Source of the DNA: Kordiimonas sp. SCSIO 12603
Lineage (GTDB): Bacteria > Pseudomonadota > Alphaproteobacteria > Sphingomonadales > Kordiimonadaceae
Length of the DNA: 64,000 bases
Reading direction: 5' to 3'
Assembly: GCF_024398035.1 (NCBI RefSeq)
Contig: NZ_CP073748.1
Span: 3,587,001-3,651,000 of the forward strand
In this document: positions 9,504-17,829 of the stretch, piece after piece
How positions within the stretch are numbered: position 1 is the first letter of the stretch
How the letters are laid out: each line of letters opens with the position of its first letter
The notes under the pieces: model-generated
Database searches by the model: none
The model's input: only the letters and a program-made list of their open reading frames with translations
What the model was told of the DNA's origin: nothing
Translations under genes and position numbers: made by a program

Positions 9504-9578
9504 AACAGTGTCCCGTTCAGTTACAATAGAGGTATTTTATCGAACACATCGCGGAAGGCCAGCCACAAAGATGTTAGA

Positions 9579-9606
9579 AGGCCTGCCTATGGGAGAGAAC
9601 AGGCCT
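9579..9606 (-). terminator. Hairpin downstream of the metallothionein-like gene
   Basis: Seven-base arms AGGCCTG (9579-9585) and CAGGCCT (9600-9606) enclose 14 bases, 9 bp beyond the stop at 9615. There is no strong T-run after it on the minus strand, so termination is only suggested. Confidence 0.4.
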
Positions 9607-9614
9607 CCATTTAG

Positions 9615-9725
9615 TTAGTCGGAACTACTGCAACAACACTGGGCAGCATCCCGTGCTTTACAGTCACAATTTGTACATTCACAGCTTGAGCCACACTTAC
9701 ACTCACATGTTTGCTCTTCTGTCAT
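9615..9725 (-). CDS. Metallothionein-like cysteine-rich small protein
   Basis: 36 residues, 10 of them Cys. On the minus strand the ATG at 9725 follows AAAGGAA at 8 bases, and the stop is TAA at 9617-9615. The pattern is CECKCGSSCECTNCDC in the first half, an acidic/basic middle, and a CCC cluster before a Ser-rich end. The spacing (C-x-C pairs) is that of metal-thiolate binding peptides. It is not clearly a BmtA or SmtA protein, which are longer and contain His. The facing MerR gene and its operator (9764-9794) argue strongly that this is a metal-induced chelator. That role is inferred; the specific metal is unknown. Confidence 0.75.
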   Translation of the reverse strand: MTEEQTCECKCGSSCECTNCDCKARDAAQCCCSSSD

Positions 9726-9763
9726 CTTCAATTCCTTTCTTAAGTTTTCATTCAAGAAAATAA

Positions 9764-9794
9764 AGGCTACAATCTGTAGCAACTACAGATTCAA
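9764..9794 (-). promoter_or_regulatory. MerR-type operator-promoter with 19-bp spacer
   Basis: Minus strand: -35 TTGAAT (9794-9789) and -10 TAGCCT (9769-9764) are separated by exactly 19 bases, the long spacer typical of MerR-activated promoters. Centred in it is a perfect dyad, AATCTGTAG-CAA-CTACAGATT (9771-9791). The promoter drives the metallothionein-like gene. The regulator gene starts 25 bp away on the other strand, so the dyad may also control its own transcription. Confidence 0.8.
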
Positions 9795-9816
9795 GAGTTT
9801 TTTTCAGGAAATAGGT

Positions 9817-10263
9817 ATGCGGCTATCCATTGGAAAATTGAGTAAGAAAAGCGACGTGAATATTGAGACAATTCGCTACTATGAACGTATCAAACTCATG
9901 CCTCCCCCTTTCAGAAGCGATGGTGGTCACCGAATCTATGACGAAACTCATATGGAGCGCCTCCTGTTTATTCGTCGTTGTCGCGATCTCGGATTTCCAC
10001 TTGAGGATATCCGAAGCCTTCTCGATATGGCTGATCAGGATGAACATTGTTCCAGCATGCGGCCAACTGCTTTTACACACCTAGATGTGGTGCGCGCCAA
10101 AATCGCAGCTCTTCAAGAAATGGAAAAAGCACTCACAACCATACTTGATGATTGCCGGGATTGTGCCACCCCAGCCTGCAGTGTCAGTAATGCTTTGTTC
10201 GGATGTGCCGTTCGAAGCTGCGCCTGCTCCGGCAGTGCAGATTTAAAACTAATCAATGTGTAA
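9817..10263 (+). CDS. MerR-family heavy-metal-responsive regulator
   Basis: 148 residues. The winged helix is at 1-70 (IGKLSKKSDVNIETIRYYERIKLMPPPFR, shown here only as a marker of the family: key residues IETIRYYE), followed by the dimerisation helix. Cysteines at 78 and 113 have the 35-residue spacing of the MerR/ZntR/CadR metal site, and C116, C121, C130, C135 and C137 form an unusually Cys-rich tail ending CACSG. Family knowledge: such proteins bend the 19-bp-spacer promoter when they bind a thiophilic metal (Hg, Cd, Zn or Pb). Facing the metallothionein-like gene across their shared operator, it is the likely activator. Confidence 0.9.
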   Translation: MRLSIGKLSKKSDVNIETIRYYERIKLMPPPFRSDGGHRIYDETHMERLLFIRRCRDLGFPLEDIRSLLDMADQDEHCSSMRPTAFTHLDVVRAKIAALQEMEKALTTILDDCRDCATPACSVSNALFGCAVRSCACSGSADLKLINV

Positions 10264-10381
10264 GAAACCCACATCACATAAGTGAGACACACTGTCGCGA
10301 TCACCGATTAAGAGTTGTCCTTATATTCCTGGCGACTATTATGCGAGCATGTGAGGTTTATAAATTACGAATGGAAATTCA

Positions 10382-10570
10382 ATGAAAGCCATTTTTGTAT
10401 TGGCAATTCTAAGCGCCGTAGCAACGTTAATCGTAATGCTGATGGGCGTGATGACGATGGGAAAAACAGAGAAGAAAAACCAACGCCGCGGCCAAAAACT
10501 TATGCGCGCCCGTGTTACTCTTCAGTTCACTACACTTTTCCTTTTGATTCTTGCTGCTGCCACCGGCTAA
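10382..10570 (+). CDS. HIG1-like small twin-transmembrane protein
   Basis: 62 residues with two membrane helices (about 3-25 and 45-60) joined by a strongly basic loop TEKKNQRRGQKLMRARV. This matches the HIG1-type 'twin transmembrane' small proteins that in alphaproteobacteria often precede the cobalamin adenosyltransferase and etfBA. In mitochondria HIG1 proteins assist cytochrome oxidase assembly; the bacterial role is not established. It stops 3 bp before the next gene, so the two are probably co-transcribed. Confidence 0.75.
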   Translation: MKAIFVLAILSAVATLIVMLMGVMTMGKTEKKNQRRGQKLMRARVTLQFTTLFLLILAAATG

Positions 10571-10573
10571 TCA

Positions 10574-11140
10574 ATGGTCAAACTAACTAAAATCTATACT
10601 CGAGGCGGCGACAAAGGACAAACATCCCTTGTTGATGGTAGTCGGCTCGATAAAGATAATGCCCGCATTACCGCATACGGCGATGTAGATGAAACAAACT
10701 CTATCATTGGCCTAGCCCGCCTGCACACCAAAGCAGCGGCGGATGATATGCTGTCGCGAATTCAAAACGATCTCTTTGATCTGGGCGCAGATCTTGCGAC
10801 CCCTGGTGACGATTTCACACCTGGTGAAATGACCCTCCGCATAACCAGCGAGCAGGTTGAACGGCTTGAAAAAGAGATAGACACACTGAACGCCGAACTA
10901 GCACCGCTGAATAGCTTTATTCTGCCGGGCGGTAGCTCAGCGAGTGCTTTTCTTCATCAAGCTCGTACCGTATGTCGCCGAGCAGAACGCCACGCTATAA
11001 CAGCTTCAAAAGAAACAGCTATTAATCCTGAAGCAATAAAATATTTGAATCGTCTCTCTGACCACCTATTTGTTGCATCAAGGTACCTTAATAATAAAGG
11101 CTCTGCTGATGTTTTATGGGTACCGGGAGCCAACAGGTAA
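10574..11140 (+). CDS. PduO-type ATP:cob(I)alamin adenosyltransferase
   Basis: 188 residues. It makes adenosylcobalamin from cob(I)alamin and ATP. The N-terminal ATP site KIYTRGGDKGQTSLVDG is present, with the TAYGDVDETNSIIG segment, then SFILPGGSSASAFLHQARTVCRRAER and a late YLNRLSDHLFVASRY. Length and motifs are standard for the PduO family. The user is likely methylmalonyl-CoA mutase or ribonucleotide reductase elsewhere in the genome. It precedes etfBA by 195 bp. Confidence 0.93.
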   Translation: MVKLTKIYTRGGDKGQTSLVDGSRLDKDNARITAYGDVDETNSIIGLARLHTKAAADDMLSRIQNDLFDLGADLATPGDDFTPGEMTLRITSEQVERLEKEIDTLNAELAPLNSFILPGGSSASAFLHQARTVCRRAERHAITASKETAINPEAIKYLNRLSDHLFVASRYLNNKGSADVLWVPGANR

Positions 11141-11237
11141 TCAAACCTTCTTTCGAGGTGTCACCTTACCGTTACGGTTCCCCGGAATATGTTGCACTGC
11201 ATTGACTCATGCCACCGCATGCGCTAACGCTGTGTAC

Positions 11238-11276
11238 CCTTGAATTTCAAGGATTGGCACTGCCAAATGCCAGTCC
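11238..11276 (+). promoter_or_regulatory. Two adjacent inverted repeats in the etfBA leader
   Basis: CCTTGAA-T-TTCAAGG (11238-11252) is a perfect 15-base palindrome. It is directly followed by GGATTGGCA...TGCCAGTCC (11251-11276; 9-base arms with one G-T wobble). Both lie 60-100 bp before the etfB start. Either an operator or a small leader hairpin would fit. No regulator is identified. Confidence 0.4.
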
Positions 11277-11335
11277 TTACACAACTGGAAATGGGGGCTT
11301 TGTTGCCCTGCACAAAAACCGGGAGAAGTTAGTCC

Positions 11336-12082
11336 ATGAAAATCATGGTCCCCGTCAAACGGGTAGTCGATTACAACGTGAAAGTTCGCGTAAAATCAGA
11401 CAACACTGGCGTTGAGCTCGCCAACGTAAAAATGTCCATGAACCCTTTTGACGAAATTGCTGTTGAAGAAGCAATTCGCCTCAAGGAAGCTGGTAAAGCA
11501 GAAGAGATCGTTGTTGTATCTGTAGGCCCTAAGCTTGCACAGGAAACAATTCGTACAGGTCTCGCAATGGGTGCTGACCGCGGTATTCTTGTTGAGCATG
11601 ACGGCGAAACTGAGCCGCTAGCTGTTGCTAAAACGCTGAAAGCAATCGTTGCTGAAGAAAACCCAGATATCGTTCTTCTTGGTAAGCAGGCGATTGACGG
11701 TGACAACAACCAAACTGGCCAGATGCTGGCACAGCTTCTTGGTTGGCCACAAGGTACATTCGCTTCGGAAGTTGCTCCTGAAGATGGCGGCCTAAGCGTT
11801 ACTCGTGAAATCGACGGTGGTTTGGAAACAGTGAAGCTGAACCTTCCTGCTGTTGTAACAACAGACCTTCGTTTGAACGAGCCACGTTATGCGTCTCTAC
11901 CAAACATCATGAAAGCGAAACGCAAGCCAATCGATATGAAAACACCTGCTGATTACGGTGTAGACATGGGCACGCGCCTTACTGTTCTGAAGGTAGAAGA
12001 GCCACCACAACGCGAAGCTGGTATCATGGTTGAAAGCGTTGAAGACCTAGTTTCCAAGCTTAAAGAAAAGGGAGTAATCTAA
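11336..12082 (+). CDS. etfB: Electron transfer flavoprotein beta subunit
   Basis: 248 residues, standard length. It begins [20 protein letters not shown], and the family segment ALRLxExG is seen as [19 protein letters not shown]. The AMP-binding region [19 protein letters not shown] and the recognition-loop region near [20 protein letters not shown] are clear. With EtfA it forms the FAD heterodimer that carries electrons from acyl-CoA dehydrogenases to ETF-QO. A GGGAGAA ribosome site lies 9 bases upstream. etfA follows with no gap. Confidence 0.97.
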   Translation: MKIMVPVKRVVDYNVKVRVKSDNTGVELANVKMSMNPFDEIAVEEAIRLKEAGKAEEIVVVSVGPKLAQETIRTGLAMGADRGILVEHDGETEPLAVAKTLKAIVAEENPDIVLLGKQAIDGDNNQTGQMLAQLLGWPQGTFASEVAPEDGGLSVTREIDGGLETVKLNLPAVVTTDLRLNEPRYASLPNIMKAKRKPIDMKTPADYGVDMGTRLTVLKVEEPPQREAGIMVESVEDLVSKLKEKGVI

Positions 12083-13009
12083 ATGTCTGCTCTCGTATTT
12101 GTTGAACACGATAATACAGAACTTAAAGATGCTACACTAGCCGCTGTAACAGCTGCACAGGCATTTGGTGATGTTGACCTTCTTGTTGCTGGTTCTGGCT
12201 GCGGCGCTGTTGCTGAAGCCGCAAGCAAAATTGCTGGCGTAAACAAAGTTCTCGTCGCTGACGCTGATGCATACGCTCACCCACTAGCAGAAGAACTTAC
12301 AGCAGTAGTTCTTGCAAACGCTGAAGGATACGATGCAATCATCGCACCTGCGACAACAACGGGTAAGAACTTCCTGCCGCGTGTTGCAGCCTCTCTTGAT
12401 GTTGCACAGATTTCTGACATCACAGAAGTTGTTAGCACAGACACATTCAAGCGCCCAATTTATGCTGGTAACGCTATTGCGACAGTACAGAGCGCTGATG
12501 CGGTAAAAGTAATCACTGTACGCGGTACAGCGTTTGATAAAGCTGCTGCTGAAGGTGGTTCCGCCAACGTTGAAGATGCTAAAGGCGCAGACACTGTTGG
12601 CGTTTCAAGCTTCGTGAAATCAGAGCTCTCTGAATCTGACCGTCCAGAACTTACATCTGCGAAAATCATCATTTCCGGTGGTCGCGGTATGGGTTCAGGC
12701 GAAAACTTCGCGATTATTGATAAAGTAGCTGACAAACTTGGCGCAGCTGTTGGTGCATCTCGCGCTGCCGTTGATGCCGGCTTCGTACCAAACGATTATC
12801 AGGTTGGTCAAACAGGTAAGATTGTTGCTCCTGAGCTTTACATTGCTGTTGGTATCTCTGGCGCGATCCAGCACCTTGCAGGTATGAAAGACAGTAAAGT
12901 GATTGTAGCAATCAACAAAGACGAAGAAGCACCTATTTTCCAGGTTGCTGATTACGGCCTTGTTGCTGATCTATTCGAAGCAGTTCCAGCACTGGAAGCT
13001 GCTCTTTAA
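12083..13009 (+). CDS. etfA: Electron transfer flavoprotein alpha subunit
   Basis: 308 residues. The C-terminal FAD domain (about 190-300) has [35 protein letters not shown] and [16 protein letters not shown], then [17 protein letters not shown], all diagnostic. The ATG directly follows the etfB stop (TAAATG), so translation is coupled. A strong terminator follows at 13040. Codons here are more uniform than in neighbouring genes, which suggests high expression. Confidence 0.97.
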   Translation: MSALVFVEHDNTELKDATLAAVTAAQAFGDVDLLVAGSGCGAVAEAASKIAGVNKVLVADADAYAHPLAEELTAVVLANAEGYDAIIAPATTTGKNFLPRVAASLDVAQISDITEVVSTDTFKRPIYAGNAIATVQSADAVKVITVRGTAFDKAAAEGGSANVEDAKGADTVGVSSFVKSELSESDRPELTSAKIIISGGRGMGSGENFAIIDKVADKLGAAVGASRAAVDAGFVPNDYQVGQTGKIVAPELYIAVGISGAIQHLAGMKDSKVIVAINKDEEAPIFQVADYGLVADLFEAVPALEAAL

Positions 13010-13039
13010 GACGCATGCTTGAAGCACTTGAGCTTTTAG

Positions 13040-13070
13040 AAAAAGGGCGTCGATTTCGGCGCCCTTTTTT
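13040..13070 (+). terminator. Rho-independent terminator after etfBA
   Basis: AAAAAGGGCG (13040-13049) pairs with CGCCCTTTTT (13060-13069) around a 10-base loop and ends in a T-run. It lies 30 bp after the etfA stop. Confidence 0.9.
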
Positions 13071-13118
13071 GTATACTAATAACTAAGAATAAAAATATAC
13101 CGTTCTGAAAGGGAAGAG

Positions 13119-13994
13119 ATGGTTGATACTGTAGGGGTTGTTGGCGCGGGCCAGATGGGGAATGGCATCGCTCATGTTTCTGCTGTTGCAGGCCTTAATG
13201 TTGTGCTTAGCGATGTTTCCATGGAACAGGCGCAAGCTGGTCTCGGTGTTGTTGAACAAAACCTGATGCGGCAGGTTGGCAAAGGTGTTATTTCCGCAGA
13301 AGAAATGGAAGCTGCTCTTGGTCGAATTACTTTAGCAGATAATCTATCTGCACATAAAAACTGTGACTTGGTCATTGAAGCAGCGACAGAGAACGAGCAG
13401 ATTAAAACAAGCATCTTCAAAGAGCTCTGCCCGCACCTGAAATCATCTGCTCTTCTGGCTTCTAACACATCCTCGATTTCCATCACGCGTCTAGCAGCCA
13501 GCACAGACCGCCCTGAACAGTTTATGGGGGTTCACTTCATGAACCCAGTACCAGTGATGAAATTGGTTGAACTGATCCCTGGCATCGCGACATCCAAGGA
13601 AACACAGGAACGGTTTACACAGTTTACAGATAACCTTGGCAAAGTAACTGCCGTATCAGAAGATTTCCCAGCCTTTATTGTGAACCGTATTTTAATGCCG
13701 ATGATCAATGAAGCGATCTACACACTCTATGAAGGTGTTGGTTCAGTTGATTGCATTGATAAAGCCATGCGGCTTGGCGCGAACCATCCAATGGGCCCGC
13801 TACAGCTTGCGGACTTCATTGGCTTAGACACCTGCCTATCCATCATGCAGGTACTCTATGAAGGTCTTGGTGATAGTAAATACCGCCCTTGCCCGCTGCT
13901 GGTGAAATATGTGGAAGCCGGCTGGCTAGGCCGTAAAACCAAACGCGGATTTTATGATTACCGGGTAGAAGGCGAACCAGTTCCAACACGGTAA
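13119..13994 (+). CDS. 3-hydroxybutyryl-CoA dehydrogenase
   Basis: 291 residues, the short monofunctional form. The NAD site VGVVGAGQMGNGIAHVSA is at the N-terminus. LLASNTSSISITRLA and the catalytic-His segment GVHFMNPVPVMKLVE follow, then NRILMPMINEAIYTLYEGVGSVDCIDKAM. It oxidises or forms 3-hydroxyacyl-CoA in beta-oxidation or in butyrate/PHB metabolism. The start follows GGGAAGAG. Its place behind etfBA is the usual alphaproteobacterial arrangement, though the terminator between them suggests a separate promoter. Confidence 0.93.
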   Translation: MVDTVGVVGAGQMGNGIAHVSAVAGLNVVLSDVSMEQAQAGLGVVEQNLMRQVGKGVISAEEMEAALGRITLADNLSAHKNCDLVIEAATENEQIKTSIFKELCPHLKSSALLASNTSSISITRLAASTDRPEQFMGVHFMNPVPVMKLVELIPGIATSKETQERFTQFTDNLGKVTAVSEDFPAFIVNRILMPMINEAIYTLYEGVGSVDCIDKAMRLGANHPMGPLQLADFIGLDTCLSIMQVLYEGLGDSKYRPCPLLVKYVEAGWLGRKTKRGFYDYRVEGEPVPTR

Positions 13995-14022
13995 AACAAA
14001 GCATCCGTTATACTGAAACAAG

Positions 14023-14050
14023 AAGCCCTGTATTATACGGGGCTTTTCTT
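14023..14050. terminator. Terminator between convergent genes
   Basis: AAGCCCTG (14023-14030) pairs with CGGGGCTT (14038-14045), with one G-T pair and a 7-base loop, followed by TTCTTTT. It lies between the hydroxyacyl-CoA dehydrogenase stop and the TPR-protein stop, so it probably serves both strands. Confidence 0.75.
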
Positions 14051-16039
14051 TTATTCGCCGAGCTCTTTTCGATCTTTAAAACCGATGATCATTTTCCTGA
14101 GATATGTCTCGGCTTCAGCATCACCTTTGACAATACGCATTGTTGCCTCAGCCTGTTTTATGGCTTCATCAAGCTGCCTATTGCCTGCATATGCTCTAGT
14201 GAGCAGTAAAGCATAACGAGCAGATTGTGGCAGCATTTCCACAGCCCTGTCCAATGCCCTGATAGCTTCTCGATATTGTTGAAGCTCCAGATAACTTTCA
14301 CCCAACATACCTTGCACCTGAGGATCACCATCAGCACGGATGACTAAATCTTTCAGGTCGGTATTTGCTTCAACATACTTTTTCATCCTCATATATGCCG
14401 CTGCACGGTTTTTAATTGCTGAATCGTAGTGTGGATTTATAGCAAGTGCTTCAGAGTATTTCACCACGGCCTGTTCATAATTACCGCGCCTATGTTCAAG
14501 TGTGCCGGCAAGATTGTGAATAACAATATTTTCAGGATCACGTTCTTTTAGAAGCTCTAAAGTGCTTGACGCATCCGTAAGCGCACCAGTTTCCATCTGC
14601 ATATTTGCAAGTGTCAGTAACTGTTCACTGCCTGCATATTTATTTTCAGCAAGGCTTTGAAGTAAGCTAATGGCTTTATCACCATTGCCAGAAATAAATT
14701 CAGCAATAGCCTGATTTTCAACCATATTGCTGTAAACACTTTTTTCTTCATCTGTTTTAGGGCTGATTGTATCAGCAGTACGAGCAAAATATTCTGCCGC
14801 TTCCTCGGTTTTACCAGAACCCGCCAATGCCACAGCCTTTTGCATCGTAGCCGCAGGGTCAGTACTATCCTTTTCGAGGAAATAATCCAGCACCTTAACA
14901 GCTTCAGCATTTCTGCCTGCTTTAATCAGGCTATCAGCATAGGCTCTACGTGAAAAATCATCTTCTGGTATAATAGTAAGAATATTACGCAAGATTGAAT
15001 TAGCTACATCAAATTTACCAACTTTATAGAGCACATAGCCATAAAGCCGCCGTGCCGGCACATATGTTTTCCGAAGTTCTTCAAGCCTGATAAGGATTTT
15101 TGCTGCTTCTTCAAACTCTTCATCATGAGCGGCGAGGGCCGCTGAATAATAAAGCGCCACTGAGTTGTTTGGAAGCACCTGAAGGATAACATCAAGAAGC
15201 TTTTCTACTTCCTCGTAGTTTCCTTTATCAAGATAAACCCCTGCCAATTCCACAAGAGCTATATTATATTCGGGTTCCTGCTCCAAAATTGAGTTAAAAA
15301 TTTGTTCAGCCTCATCAGCATCACCCTGATACCGTTTTATAGCACCTAAAAGATATTGAGCTGTTAAATCTTCCGGTGCTTTTTCCGTAGCGCTTAGCGC
15401 ATACTTTTCGGCAAGTTCTAAATTGCCAAGCTCCAACTCCATAAAGGCAAGCGCTTTATCTGGAAGGTTACTCGCTGGTTTTATTTCAGACGCAACAGAG
15501 AATAAATTCCGTGCTTCATCAAAGCGCTCACGTTTCTGAGCAATATCGCCCTTCAGAAGAATAGCTTCAAATCCAGTTTCTCCCTGTAACGAAACCAGCG
15601 CCAACTCTCGCTCGGCTTTACCTAATTCACTGCTTAGCATTAATGCTTTCGCCATTGTTAGAGCTGTTTCACGACCAGAAAGACCACGCTTTCTGGCATC
15701 TTCTACAGCAACAGATGCAGCAACGCCCTGACCAGCCCCAAGATAAAGATCAGCCAACATCATAAGTTCTGCTGAAGAGGTTAAGCCCAATTGAGATCTA
15801 GCCTTAAGGATTTCTATAGCCTTCAACAAATCACCATCTTCAACAACCTGTTCTATAGCAGCTAGATCATAAGCTTTTGGATCAATCGTGGATGATGAGC
15901 CGCTGGTAGTTTCATCAGATGAACCGCAAGACGCCAGCAAAACAGCCCCAGCAAACATGGTTAATAAATTATTTCTAAACAAAGACTTAATCCCCCCACG
16001 GACATTTAGAAGCCTGATACCTAAAAGCTGTTTTAACAT
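14051..16039 (-). CDS. prsT: PrsT-like TPR-repeat lipoprotein of PEP-CTERM systems
   Basis: 662 residues. The lipobox is LLASC at about residue 38, followed by a Ser/Thr-rich linker and then TPR repeats to the end (for example GNYEQAVVKYSEALAINPHY, WxLG-type helices every 34 residues). The protein resembles PrsT, the TPR lipoprotein that co-occurs with exosortase/PEP-CTERM loci, although those are often near 900 residues. The upstream n-region is long. A TTG 19 codons in, behind GGGGGG, would give a more usual signal peptide. It is divergent from a PEP-CTERM protein 130 bp away, which supports the assignment. No exosortase lies in the window. Confidence 0.75.
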   Translation of the reverse strand: MLKQLLGIRLLNVRGGIKSLFRNNLLTMFAGAVLLASCGSSDETTSGSSSTIDPKAYDLAAIEQVVEDGDLLKAIEILKARSQLGLTSSAELMMLADLYLGAGQGVAASVAVEDARKRGLSGRETALTMAKALMLSSELGKAERELALVSLQGETGFEAILLKGDIAQKRERFDEARNLFSVASEIKPASNLPDKALAFMELELGNLELAEKYALSATEKAPEDLTAQYLLGAIKRYQGDADEAEQIFNSILEQEPEYNIALVELAGVYLDKGNYEEVEKLLDVILQVLPNNSVALYYSAALAAHDEEFEEAAKILIRLEELRKTYVPARRLYGYVLYKVGKFDVANSILRNILTIIPEDDFSRRAYADSLIKAGRNAEAVKVLDYFLEKDSTDPAATMQKAVALAGSGKTEEAAEYFARTADTISPKTDEEKSVYSNMVENQAIAEFISGNGDKAISLLQSLAENKYAGSEQLLTLANMQMETGALTDASSTLELLKERDPENIVIHNLAGTLEHRRGNYEQAVVKYSEALAINPHYDSAIKNRAAAYMRMKKYVEANTDLKDLVIRADGDPQVQGMLGESYLELQQYREAIRALDRAVEMLPQSARYALLLTRAYAGNRQLDEAIKQAEATMRIVKGDAEAETYLRKMIIGFKDRKELGE

Positions 16040-16169
16040 TAAGATCGCATTTACTTTATAGCTAAAATCAGAACACTATTTTTACTGGTATTTCTCTGTG
16101 AAATGTAATAAAGAAACAAGTGAAGTATCAAGAGTTTTACAAAAATTTTATATACTGATGGGGAACATC

Positions 16170-16778
16170 ATGAAAGCGCTACGTTCTTTAGCTGCTGGTT
16201 TTAGTATAGCTGCATCAATGCTAGCTTTTTCTACAAATGCATCAGCACAAACCTCAATACTGGGCAGATTTGAAGCAGATGTTGGCAATTATGCTCCAGT
16301 TGCACTCGGGAGTGATGTAACCCTTGATGCATGTAATTCACAATTTGTCGCATCAACGAATAGTGATTCATATTCTGTTTGTAGCATTACACCAGCAACT
16401 ACAGTTTCTTATTCATGGCTTATTCGTAATGCAGATACAGGCGCCTTAACAAACATTGTTAATACTGCAGGAACTGCTGGTAGTAATTTCGTTTTAAGCA
16501 CTGGCGGAGCTGGTGATTTCATCCAAACTGCCGGAACGTATCAGTTACTATTGAATGTTGTAACGACTGCATTTCAAGTAAACATTGATACAGGATCAGG
16601 GATTATCAACGGTGTATTTGATTTTGGTACTTTTGGACAAGCGAACTCAGCATCAACAGGGTTTGTCGTCGCTCTTAATGTGACACCTGCTGCAGTGCCT
16701 GAGCCAGAAGGTTTACTGCTACTGCTTCCTGCAATGCTTTACGCTGCAACACGCCGCAAGCGGAAGAAAACTCTCTAA
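16170..16778 (+). CDS. PEP-CTERM sorting-domain protein
   Basis: 202 residues from ATG 16170, preceded by GGGGAA. An upstream in-frame ATG at 16098 would bury the signal peptide. The signal peptide is residues 1-26 (ends NASA). The body is a Thr/Ser/Ala-rich, Cys-poor beta-type domain with no known match. The C-terminus has the sorting signal: VPEPE at 176-180, a hydrophobic helix, then RRKRKK. Family knowledge: exosortase cleaves at Pro-Glu-Pro and the protein goes to the surface or an exopolysaccharide matrix. It is the only such substrate here. Confidence 0.88.
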   Translation: MKALRSLAAGFSIAASMLAFSTNASAQTSILGRFEADVGNYAPVALGSDVTLDACNSQFVASTNSDSYSVCSITPATTVSYSWLIRNADTGALTNIVNTAGTAGSNFVLSTGGAGDFIQTAGTYQLLLNVVTTAFQVNIDTGSGIINGVFDFGTFGQANSASTGFVVALNVTPAAVPEPEGLLLLLPAMLYAATRRKRKKTL

Positions 16779-16801
16779 GTTTTCGAGATATACAGAATTC
16801 T

Positions 16802-16835
16802 AAAAGCCTCCGCGTATCATGCAGGAGGCTTTTTC
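16802..16835. terminator. Terminator after the PEP-CTERM gene
   Basis: AAAAGCCTCC (16802-16811) pairs perfectly with GGAGGCTTTT (16824-16833) around 12 bases, followed by Ts. The convergent apbE-like stop begins at 16837, so the hairpin may terminate both. Confidence 0.9.
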
Positions 16836-16836
16836 T

Positions 16837-17700
16837 TTATGTGGCTAATTGAGAGACACCAGCGGCTGAGAGTTTCACCGCCTTTGCACCAAACTGAGCA
16901 AGCATCTTTTCACTTTCATGAGGCTGAAGGGCGGCCACTTTCGTAAGAGCATCCGCAACAGCACAAGAACGCGCTCTTACCAGCAAGCTCGCATCCAACC
17001 ACTCACCAGAACTACGAAGTTCCCTTCGGCTGTAATCATAAAGCTTCGAGCCTCCGAAATACGCCCCCAACCCAACAAGTGCAGCTTTATTTAGAGAAAC
17101 AGGAATCACACTGGATTGCTGATATCCAGTTCGTACTTCAGGATTAAATTCCACTCGCCATTCACGTGAACCAAGTGTCCTGATACAGCCACCTATATCA
17201 ACCAACCCAGCATTCGCGCCCAGTTCTAAAAGAGCTTGTATGGCCAGATCAACGGCAAACCCTTTGCGAATGCCATCCAATGATATACTGAGCGGCCTAC
17301 GAAGCCTTATCTGTCCGTGCTCTGATAGATCTATATCTGTCCATTCTGCCACCCCGTCAGTACCCGCAGCAGCCACATCAAATATCCCGTCTGTACGGTA
17401 AGAAATATCATTGGCTACCTGAAGCACATGCCAAAGCAAAGAAGGTACCGGAACATATTCATCAAGCGATGCATGAGATATTTCCAAAAATCTATGCCTC
17501 AAATGGGTTTGACTGGTAATTTCATCAAAGCGTTCAATGGTGTTGAAGACGGAATCGATTATTCTAGATGCACACGCATCTCCTTTTCCTACCACGGTTA
17601 TTCGAGCGACTTTCCCGAACAATGGGCGAGATTTGGTTACCTGATTACAAACACATTTTTGAGGGTTAGGCATAAGTGGTACCTTGCTTTTCATTATCAC
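16837..17700 (-). CDS. apbE: FAD:protein FMN transferase (ApbE family)
   Basis: 287 residues. ApbE covalently attaches FMN to Thr of flavoprotein subunits (NqrB/C, RnfG, FMN-binding domain proteins). Typical segments: DGIFDVAAAG, SISLDGIRKGFAVDLAIQAL, NAGLVDIGGCIRTLG and SCAVADALTKVAAL near the metal site. The first about 20 residues (MKSKVPLMPNPQKC) look neither like a signal peptide nor a lipobox, so the enzyme may be cytoplasmic or start later. No target flavoprotein is adjacent. A Fur-box-like sequence lies just upstream. Confidence 0.85.
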   Translation of the reverse strand: MIMKSKVPLMPNPQKCVCNQVTKSRPLFGKVARITVVGKGDACASRIIDSVFNTIERFDEITSQTHLRHRFLEISHASLDEYVPVPSLLWHVLQVANDISYRTDGIFDVAAAGTDGVAEWTDIDLSEHGQIRLRRPLSISLDGIRKGFAVDLAIQALLELGANAGLVDIGGCIRTLGSREWRVEFNPEVRTGYQQSSVIPVSLNKAALVGLGAYFGGSKLYDYSRRELRSSGEWLDASLLVRARSCAVADALTKVAALQPHESEKMLAQFGAKAVKLSAAGVSQLAT

Positions 17701-17712
17701 AAGAAAACGTTA

Positions 17713-17729
17713 TTAATAATCATTATTAA
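17713..17729 (-). promoter_or_regulatory. Fur-box-like palindrome before apbE
   Basis: TTAATAAT-C-ATTATTAA (17713-17729) is a perfect 17-base palindrome around one C. Its core ATAATCATTAT agrees with the classic Fur consensus. It ends 13 bp before the ATG of the apbE-like gene, where a repressor would block transcription. AT-rich composition makes chance similarity possible. Confidence 0.5.
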
Positions 17730-17829
17730 TTGCAAGAATAATTTGTAACCTTCAACAAAAGAAACATTCACTTCGGTGATGTTAAACGTGGTGATACAAA
17801 TACCAGCATATCAAACAGAGGGGATCAGC

